From: Pseudomonadota bacterium | Lineage (GTDB): Bacteria > SAR324 > NAC60-12 | Direction: 5' to 3' | DNA length: 13,203 bases | Assembly: GCA_014381795.1 (NCBI GenBank) | Contig: JACNKY010000215.1 | Coordinates: 1 to 13,203 of the forward strand | Notes under the pieces: model-generated | The model's input: the letters and a program-made list of their open reading frames with translations, nothing else | Database searches by the model: none | Told to the model about the DNA's origin: nothing | Shown: positions 7,562 through 13,203 of the stretch, in pieces | Numbering within the stretch: the first letter of the stretch is position 1 | How the letters are laid out: every line of letters begins with the position of its first letter | Made by a program: the position numbers and the translations under genes

Positions 7562-7718
7562 CGTGACTGAATGTCACAGCAAAAAAGGCCTGCAGCTAAA
7601 AATCTTTTCCTCAATCCACAAAAACTACTGTATAGTCTAAGTACTAAAAATAAAATTTCAAATAAATGTCGAGGATTTTAAGGCTGAAAATTCTGACATG
7701 AACACGCCCTGGAGATAT
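7562..7718. other. Intergenic region before moaE
   Basis: This 157-nt gap contains a perfect 5-bp hairpin (gtgac 7563-7567 with gtcac 7573-7577, loop tgaat) right after the hydrolase stop. It lacks a T-tract, so it is at best a weak or processing hairpin. A TATAGT at 7631-7636 could be a -10 box, but the -35 region (about 7608-7613) is poor. GGAG at 7711-7714 is the likely moaE ribosome-binding site. I see nothing else in it. Confidence 0.45.
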
Positions 7719-8204
7719 ATGCTCTGTTCAATAGTCCGTGAAGTAATAGATATTGAAGCTCTACGACTTCGTGCACAACATTCTCAGGCAGGAGCAGTTT
7801 TAATTTTTTGTGGAGATATCCGCAATCACAGTCAGCAACAGCAGGTATCATATCTGGAATATGAAGCTCATGAAAGCATGGCACTGAAACAGATTTCTCA
7901 GGTTGTTGAAGAAGCTCAGAAAAAATGGCAGCTTCACACAGTTGAAGTTATTCACCGTCTAGGAAAACTTGCAGTGAAAGATTGCTCAATTGCCATTGCT
8001 GTTTCAACTTCACATCGTGGCGATGCCTATGAAGCAAGTCGTTACATCATTGACACCATTAAACATGCTGTTCCTATTTGGAAAAAAGAACATTTTGTTG
8101 ATGCTCCTGCCATGTGGAGTAAAGGCTGTGAAGCGTCAAGTGTAGTCGAAGAAAGTGCTGAAACTCCTGCCGTTGTGGAAAAAGAGGTTATCGAATGCCA
8201 TTAG
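7719..8204 (+). CDS. moaE: Molybdopterin synthase catalytic subunit MoaE
   Basis: MoaE, with thiocarboxylated MoaD, puts the dithiolene sulfurs into precursor Z to form molybdopterin, in the cytoplasm. The product has AGAVLIFCGDIRNHS (24-38, with Arg35), LEYEAHESMA (46-55), VIHRLGKLAV (78-87) and STSHRGDAYEAS (96-107). It then has IKHAVPIWKKE with Lys115 and Lys122, spaced seven apart exactly like the catalytic Lys119 and Lys126 of E. coli MoaE. I chose ATG 7719 (161 residues), which has GGAG 4 nt before it. The upstream ATG 7698 adds seven residues and lacks a site. Beyond the core is an extra acidic tail of about 25 residues (VVEESAETPAVVEKEV). No moaD is in the window. Its stop overlaps the start of the next gene by 10 nt. 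Confidence 0.92.
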   Translation: MLCSIVREVIDIEALRLRAQHSQAGAVLIFCGDIRNHSQQQQVSYLEYEAHESMALKQISQVVEEAQKKWQLHTVEVIHRLGKLAVKDCSIAIAVSTSHRGDAYEASRYIIDTIKHAVPIWKKEHFVDAPAMWSKGCEASSVVEESAETPAVVEKEVIECH

Positions 8205-9361
8205 AAATTATCCGTCAAGACAAGTCAAAACACCCCTTCATGAGGGGCATGCTGGCCCACAAGTTGATACAGAGAGGTCTGTCTTTTGATCAGGCTTACC
8301 AAATATCAAAAGATGCGAGGTCTTTTTTTCAAGAGCAAGCTGAAGTCAGTTCCGATTCTTTAATGCAGGCAGTTGACGAACTGATAGTTAACCGTTACGG
8401 TAAAGAACTTCTGAAGGGGTTGACCCTGGATCTGTTTCCCACCGGCAAACAAATCTGTGTTTTTAGACGAAACGCAACCGCTCCATTTTCAAAAGGATTA
8501 TTAACACAATCCATTACTGCTTCAGGATTAAAACCGGAAGAAGCATTCCAAATTGCTTTTGATTTGGAAGCAAAATTGATGAAAAAAAGTATCCTGCGTA
8601 TCAGCAAAAAGAAATTGTTTGATGAAGTTTATGCGACTATTAAGAATAAACATAATCCACATATTGCAGGCTTGTACAAATTAGCCAGCCGACTTGATGA
8701 ATTGGATCGCCCCGTGATAATTTACCTTGGCGGTGCTTCAGGTACAGGAAAGTCGGTCATGTCTACTTTTTTAGCAGGCAGACTTGGCATCAACAAGATT
8801 ACAGGTACAGACACTATCAGGGAGATTATGCGGCTGGTCTTTAAAAGAAATCTATTGCCTTCCCTCCATAACTCCTCCAGCAAAGCCGGAACTGGGATGC
8901 CCAAAAATCTTGGTAAAAATGACCGTTTAATCAGTGGATTTTGTCTACAGGCTCAGCAGGTAAGTGTTGGAGTGAAGGCTGTTGTTGATCGTGCTATCAA
9001 AGAAAAGACAAGTATAATTATTGAAGGTATACATTTGCTACCGAATATGGAACATGCGATTAAAGAAGGTTGCAAACGGGCCTACCATATTCCCATTACA
9101 CTTTCGCTGATGAACGAAAAACATCACAGAGATAGATTTTTAGAACGTGGAAAAGGCAACGAATTAAGGAAAAAAGAAGTCTATCTGCGTAGCTTTGAAA
9201 ATATTAGAGCTATTCATGAGTTTTTTAATTTGGAGAGTGAAGATAATGAGATTGAAGTTGTTGACAATGAAGATTTTGATGAAACAACTAATACTCTGAT
9301 GCAATTAATTATTAACACTCTGCAGGAACAGGTTAAATCAACTAAATCATCTAAATCCTGA
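8195..9361 (+). CDS. 2-phosphoglycerate kinase-like protein with two ATP-cone-like repeats
   Basis: The 388-residue product looks like archaeal 2-phosphoglycerate kinase, which phosphorylates 2-phosphoglycerate to 2,3-bisphosphoglycerate, the precursor of cyclic 2,3-diphosphoglycerate in methanogens. The C-terminal half is a P-loop kinase: Walker A GGASGTGKS (179-187), then TDTIREIMR (205-213), and a Walker B-like strand SIIIEGIHLLP (273-283). The N-terminal half has two similar ATP-cone-like units: HPFMRGMLAHKLIQRGLS (13-30) and APFSKGLLTQSITASGLK (96-113), each followed by a helical stretch. Archaeal relatives as I recall carry one. The ATG at 8195 has GAGG 7 nt upstream and overlaps moaE by 10 nt, so coupling is likely. 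An archaeal-type phosphoglycerate mutase follows 7 nt later, supporting the substrate. Family level is firm; the substrate is inferred. No cyclic 2,3-diphosphoglycerate synthetase is seen. Confidence 0.8.
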   Translation: MPLEIIRQDKSKHPFMRGMLAHKLIQRGLSFDQAYQISKDARSFFQEQAEVSSDSLMQAVDELIVNRYGKELLKGLTLDLFPTGKQICVFRRNATAPFSKGLLTQSITASGLKPEEAFQIAFDLEAKLMKKSILRISKKKLFDEVYATIKNKHNPHIAGLYKLASRLDELDRPVIIYLGGASGTGKSVMSTFLAGRLGINKITGTDTIREIMRLVFKRNLLPSLHNSSSKAGTGMPKNLGKNDRLISGFCLQAQQVSVGVKAVVDRAIKEKTSIIIEGIHLLPNMEHAIKEGCKRAYHIPITLSLMNEKHHRDRFLERGKGNELRKKEVYLRSFENIRAIHEFFNLESEDNEIEVVDNEDFDETTNTLMQLIINTLQEQVKSTKSSKS

Positions 9362-9368
9362 TTTTTTC

Positions 9369-10592
9369 GTGCAAAGAATTCCTCGACTGCTGATTATTAT
9401 AGACGGCATGGGAGATCGTCCAATTGTTGAGTTGTGCGATAAAACTCCATTGCAGGCAGCAAATGTTCCTGTGCTGGACAGCTTGACTAGAGAAGGTCAA
9501 TGCGGTGTTGCCGATCCAGTCAAGCGTGGGATTGTAGCGACAACTGTTTTAGGCACATTGGCAATCCTCGGTTATGATCCGCTCAAACATTCAATTGCAC
9601 GTGGGGTGATTGAGGCACACGGAAGCGGAATGAAAATTATGCCTGGTGATATCGCGTTTCGCGGAAATTGGGCGACCCTCGATGATGCGGGGAAGATCGT
9701 TGATCGTCGTGCTGGACGTATTCGTGAGGGCACAAAAGAACTAGCTTCCAGTCTCAGTGGGATTAAGATTGAGGACGCCTCTGTGGAAGTTGGTGCCGGA
9801 ACTGAACATAGAATTGCAGTGGTTGTCCGTGGTGCTGGATTAGAAGATTCTCTCATCGGCAGCGATCCCGGGGATCATTTCCATTCCGGAATTAAACCTC
9901 GTCTACCGGTCGCACTGAAACAAACTGATAAAAAAAGTATCCGGACTGCAAAAATTTTAAAGCTCTTTGAACAGGAAGCCAGCAAGATTTTAACACTGCA
10001 TCCAGTGAATCTTGAGCGAGTCTCAAAAGGACTTTTTGCAGCAAATGCGATTTTAACCAGAGAACCGGGGCAGGTACATGCATTTCCAAAATTAAAACGC
10101 CCCTCAGGATTTGGTTTGACTGGAGTTTGTATCAGCGGAGACGACACTCTTTCCGGAATTTCACGTGTAACAGGCTTGGATGTTTGTAAAACTCGGGCCA
10201 TGACCGCAAATCTGGATACAGATTTAAAAGAGAAATTTCTGCTTGCAGGAAAAATGCTGTCAAAATACGGAGTCGTTGTCCTACACATAAAAGGCTGCGA
10301 CATTGCTGCACACAACAGGGAAGCAGTAAAGAAGAAGGAATTTCTCGAAAAAATTGATGTTGAACTGGGACGTTTTTTAAAAATGTGGAAAACTAAATTG
10401 CGGATTGCCGTCACTGCAGACCATGCGACCTGGAGTAAAGAAGGAGTACACGTTGATGATCCTGTACCGGTCCTGCTGCATGGACAGGGGATTTCAGCAG
10501 ATTCAGTAATGGGTTTTGATGAATTTCAAGCTTCTGCAGGAGAATTAGGCTTATTCCGGTTGCATAAATTATGGGAAAAGTTTTTTGCCTGA
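9369..10592 (+). CDS. Archaeal-type phosphoglycerate mutase (cofactor-independent, aPGAM family)
   Basis: This family interconverts 3- and 2-phosphoglycerate without 2,3-bisphosphoglycerate, using two metals in an alkaline phosphatase-type fold. The 407-residue product shows IIIDGMGDRPI (Asp12), LGYDP (67-71), ARGVIEAHGSGMKIMPGDIAFRGNWAT (encoded at about residues 77-103), KGCDIAAHNRE (Asp311, His315), VTADHATW (Asp351, His352) and HVDDPVPVLL (His361). These supply all expected metal ligands. The odd point is the nucleophile loop: where relatives read GSD or GSG before the LGYDP helix, this reads ATTV (57-60), so the nucleophile position is Thr59. The GTG start at 9369 has no obvious ribosome-binding site, but translation may be coupled to the kinase gene 7 nt upstream. 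Some members are annotated as phosphonopyruvate decarboxylase-like; that is less likely. Confidence 0.87.
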   Translation: MQRIPRLLIIIDGMGDRPIVELCDKTPLQAANVPVLDSLTREGQCGVADPVKRGIVATTVLGTLAILGYDPLKHSIARGVIEAHGSGMKIMPGDIAFRGNWATLDDAGKIVDRRAGRIREGTKELASSLSGIKIEDASVEVGAGTEHRIAVVVRGAGLEDSLIGSDPGDHFHSGIKPRLPVALKQTDKKSIRTAKILKLFEQEASKILTLHPVNLERVSKGLFAANAILTREPGQVHAFPKLKRPSGFGLTGVCISGDDTLSGISRVTGLDVCKTRAMTANLDTDLKEKFLLAGKMLSKYGVVVLHIKGCDIAAHNREAVKKKEFLEKIDVELGRFLKMWKTKLRIAVTADHATWSKEGVHVDDPVPVLLHGQGISADSVMGFDEFQASAGELGLFRLHKLWEKFFA

Positions 10593-10769
10593 TTTCAATT
10601 GCAAAAAGATCTGGAGAGCAAAGCGGATAAAAATAATCTCGGATATCCTGTTCCAGCTTTAAAATATTAAGAAAGCAAAACACAATTAAACAGACAACCG
10701 GCGAGTCTATTAAACAGTATTGTTTGTTCATCATTTTAATGACAGCAATCAGCTAAACTACAATTATTC
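10593..10769. other. Intergenic region before carboxylase-like gene
   Basis: This 177-nt gap is AT-rich and has no recognisable gene on either strand. An ORF on the opposite strand (10411-10734) runs from here into the mutase gene and looks like a shadow. I see no convincing terminator after the mutase and no strong promoter. TTGTTT near 10718-10728 could be a -35-like box but no good -10 follows at 17 nt. No Shine-Dalgarno is seen before the ATG at 10770. Confidence 0.4.
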
Positions 10770-13203
10770 ATGAGTGCAATCAGCTTCGATCCTGACAGTT
10801 CCTGGCAATCGTCATTCAGCTTTGAACATGTCAAGTGTCTCATAGTCTGCAGAGGACCGGTCCGTCTCGAAACTATGACAGTCTTTGAAGAACTTGGAGC
10901 AAGCTTCGGCATGCTGCTTTCTGAAAAAGACAGCATAGTATATCCGCAAACGTTAGCACCGGAATTACGCGCGCTCAATAACCGTAGTGAACAGGTGCAT
11001 CATGTCCCGGATTATATGGGTGCAAGCAAAGAGGAGCATATCCAGCGTATCGAGCAGATAATCAAAATTTGTCATGAACATGCTTACACTCATTTATTTG
11101 CCGGATATGGTTTTATGGCGGAGGATGCTGAATTTGCCTCACGGATTGAAAACGCGGATATCAGTTTCGTTGGCCCGAACTCAAAGGTAATTCAGCAGGC
11201 AGGCTCAAAAGACGAAGCAAAGGAACTCGCACGCTCCCTCAAGGTCTCTGTTACACCGGGAGAAGACCGCATTGCAGCAATTACTTTATTAAAAAAAGCC
11301 GGTGACTCTCCCGCTGAATATTTCCAAAAACTAGTTAAAAAACATAAATTAAGCCTCCCTCAAAACTGGCAAACCGGCAAACCCATTGATCTGGCAATTG
11401 CGGTTTTGCAGGCTTCTTACGAGAAGCAGGTTGATTTGTTTACTATTTCAGAATTACAGCAGGAAACTGTCCTCCAGGTTGAAACACTGTGGCAGGAAAA
11501 TCCGGGTAAGCGTATTCGGCTTAAACATGTCGGCGGCGGCGGCGGAAAAGGACAAAGGGTAATTACTTCTGTTGATGAAGTACAGGAAGCCGTGATGTCC
11601 GTTTTGATTGAATCAAAAGCAACCGGAGTAGGCGACAACAAGAATTTTCTCATTGAATTGAATATTGAAAATACCCGCCACAATGAAATTCAACTGCTCG
11701 GCAACGGTGAGTGGTGTATCGAACTGGGAGGACGTGATTGCTCTCTTCAAATGCACGAGCAAAAATTGTTGGAAGTTTCTCTGACTGAAGAAATGCTGTC
11801 AGCCGCAGCCGGAGAATATGAAGCCGCAGGCAAAAAAGTGCAGGCTGAAGTCCTGCGTACTGATGCAAAAATATTAAAATCAATGTGTAAACAGGCTGAG
11901 GAATTCGGCAAAGCACTGCGTCTCGATTCTGTTTCAACTTTTGAATGTATAGTCGAGCAGGATGTTCATTATTTTATGGAAGTTAATACAAGGATTCAGG
12001 TTGAACATCGTGTCACAGAAATGGTGTATCGCCTGAGGTTTACAAATCCTGACGATCCTGAAGACACATTCACGGTAGATTCTCTTGTGGCTGCCATGCT
12101 GTTGATAAACTGTTACGGCAAGATGCTCATCTGTCCGGAACGTTTGCCGCGTTACGTTTCTGGAATTGAAGCCCGGCTGAATTCCACAAATCCCGCGTTA
12201 AAACCGCATGCCGGCGGAATAGTCCGTGCCTGGTCTGCACCTGGTGAACACGAGATTCGTGATGACCAGGGAATTGGAATCAGCAATCCTGACACAGGAC
12301 TTTTGCAACTCTACAACCTTGCCGGAGCCTATGATTCCAATGTTGCACTTTCCATCACACATGGAGTTTCACGTAGGGAAAGTTTTGAAAAACTGGCAGA
12401 AATTTTACGTTGTATGGAGGTGCGCGGTCATGATTTGCATTTAAACGTGGATTTTCATTACGGATTACTGCATTGGCTACTTGGCAACGATCCCATGCTT
12501 AAACCCAACACGCGTTTTGTCTCATTATATCTGGCACTAGCAGGAAAAATAAAACGTATCTGCGATCAGGTAAACCTCGAAGTCGCCTGGAAAATTCAAC
12601 TTGAAAACGTTCAAAAAAAATATGGTAGGGAAGGCCTCATTATTTGTGAGCAAAAATTAACCTTGCTAGTAAGACCTTTGAAAAAGTTACTCAGCAGGAC
12701 TCATTTGCTGATGGGCTGGTTGGCGTTTCAAAAATCAAAAAACAATAACCATTCTGCAAAACAGAATCCTGTATTGATTTTGAAAGATCTCTATCATTTT
12801 TTAAGATTGGACCAGCATCCCGGAATTCCTCCAAGCGAACAGATTTGGGTCAACGATCAGAAATTATTGGAAAGCGCGGCAGACTTTTATAGTGATTTGA
12901 CTCACAAATATGGTCAGTCAGATATGTCTTGGCCCGAATTAACAGCATTGCTAAATACTAAAAAACCTCCTGCACCTTTTTTGCTGGACGAAAATTCTAA
13001 ATTCTGGGAGAGAATTGTCGCTGCTCACAAAGGCCATCAAGTTGCTTTGGAGTTATTACGGCTTCCTGAGATTATCGCAGAAAAAGCCGGATATTTTGAA
13101 TTCAGCGGAAATGATAAGTTGGAGGTGGAAATTCCACAAGAATTTAGTGATCCGGAGTTGGCAGAAGAATTGATAGCTGAGCTAGCCCCACAGGTCCAGG
13201 CGA
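10770..13203 (+). CDS. Large divergent biotin carboxylase-like protein, 3' end cut by window
   Basis: Translation from 10770 stays open for 811 codons to the edge. The N-terminal biotin carboxylase domain (about 20-150) carries LFAGYGFMAED (109-119) and FVGPNSKVIQQAGSKDEAK (133-151). The ATP-grasp part has the glycine-rich loop KHVGGGGGKGQRV (252-264), RHNEIQLLG (303-311), ERDCS-like GRDCSLQMHEQK (321-332), EVNTRIQVEH (404-413) and the C-terminal lobe with GIEARLN (Arg469). Biotin carboxylases carboxylate biotin with ATP and bicarbonate, as in acetyl-CoA or pyruvate carboxylases. Compared with E. coli AccC there are about 60 extra residues before the glycine loop (165-250). The QRRHQK segment reads QMHEQK, so the usual His236 is Glu330. 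Residues 575-811 are a helical region I do not recognise. A carboxyltransferase or biotin domain may follow past the edge. The upstream stop at 10740 and the ATG define the start. Confidence 0.82.
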   Translation, partial: MSAISFDPDSSWQSSFSFEHVKCLIVCRGPVRLETMTVFEELGASFGMLLSEKDSIVYPQTLAPELRALNNRSEQVHHVPDYMGASKEEHIQRIEQIIKICHEHAYTHLFAGYGFMAEDAEFASRIENADISFVGPNSKVIQQAGSKDEAKELARSLKVSVTPGEDRIAAITLLKKAGDSPAEYFQKLVKKHKLSLPQNWQTGKPIDLAIAVLQASYEKQVDLFTISELQQETVLQVETLWQENPGKRIRLKHVGGGGGKGQRVITSVDEVQEAVMSVLIESKATGVGDNKNFLIELNIENTRHNEIQLLGNGEWCIELGGRDCSLQMHEQKLLEVSLTEEMLSAAAGEYEAAGKKVQAEVLRTDAKILKSMCKQAEEFGKALRLDSVSTFECIVEQDVHYFMEVNTRIQVEHRVTEMVYRLRFTNPDDPEDTFTVDSLVAAMLLINCYGKMLICPERLPRYVSGIEARLNSTNPALKPHAGGIVRAWSAPGEHEIRDDQGIGISNPDTGLLQLYNLAGAYDSNVALSITHGVSRRESFEKLAEILRCMEVRGHDLHLNVDFHYGLLHWLLGNDPMLKPNTRFVSLYLALAGKIKRICDQVNLEVAWKIQLENVQKKYGREGLIICEQKLTLLVRPLKKLLSRTHLLMGWLAFQKSKNNNHSAKQNPVLILKDLYHFLRLDQHPGIPPSEQIWVNDQKLLESAADFYSDLTHKYGQSDMSWPELTALLNTKKPPAPFLLDENSKFWERIVAAHKGHQVALELLRLPEIIAEKAGYFEFSGNDKLEVEIPQEFSDPELAEELIAELAPQVQA

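Noticed and set aside
7563..7600. Intrinsic terminator after the hydrolase
   Set aside because: The 5-bp hairpin is followed by an A-run, not a T-run, on the coding strand.
9875..10414. 179-codon ORF on the - strand
   Set aside because: It is antisense to the mutase gene, whose motifs are unambiguous.
10411..10734. 107-codon ORF on the - strand partly in the intergenic gap
   Set aside because: About half overlaps the mutase gene antisense; the rest is hydrophobic sequence from AT-rich spacer with no homology I recognise and no ribosome-binding site.
11417..11937. Two minus-strand ORFs inside the carboxylase-like gene
   Set aside because: They are shadows of the continuous 811-codon frame, which carries biotin carboxylase motifs.

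Overview
The window is 13.2 kb of moderately AT-rich bacterial DNA, densely coded, with no mobile element, CRISPR array or plasmid hallmark. The infC-rpmI-rplT cluster and bacterial-type GcvH and HemD make it bacterial. A signal-peptide-bearing HtrA protease with two PDZ domains fits a Gram-negative cell. Several enzymes have an archaeal or patchily distributed flavour (2-phosphoglycerate kinase, archaeal-type phosphoglycerate mutase), which would suit an uncultured marine or deltaproteobacterium-like lineage such as SAR324. That assignment is only an inference from gene content.

Left part (1-1340, + strand): a GC-rich structured edge that may be the end of an RNA gene, a tRNA-Val(GAC) with an unusual C at position 33, then infC-rpmI-rplT. 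The infC gene almost certainly starts at a rare AUU (185) or AUA (179) codon, not at the first conventional start (GTG 248). A strong hairpin follows rplT and sits between convergent genes.

Second part (1348-5286, - strand): a probable operon, read right to left, of htrA, a small unrecognised 71-residue protein overlapping it, hemD (uroporphyrinogen-III synthase) and a left-handed beta-helix protein of the hexapeptide-repeat type.

Third part (5537-7561, + strand): gcvH (lipoyl carrier of glycine cleavage) and a sulfatase-superfamily enzyme that closely resembles phosphonate monoester hydrolases, with an intact C-x-P-x-R formylglycine motif.

Fourth part (7719-10592, + strand): moaE (molybdopterin synthase large subunit) overlapping a 2-phosphoglycerate kinase-like protein with two tandem ATP-cone-like repeats, followed after 7 nt by an archaeal-type phosphoglycerate mutase in which the expected nucleophile Ser reads Thr. 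The kinase-mutase pair is the most interesting part: together they could turn 3-phosphoglycerate into 2-phosphoglycerate and then 2,3-bisphosphoglycerate, a branch best known from methanogens. This is a hypothesis from gene content.

Right part (10770 to the edge): at least 811 residues of a large protein built on a divergent biotin carboxylase, with an insert in its ATP-grasp region and a long extra C-terminal part. It runs off the window. No gap between genes exceeds 300 bases.
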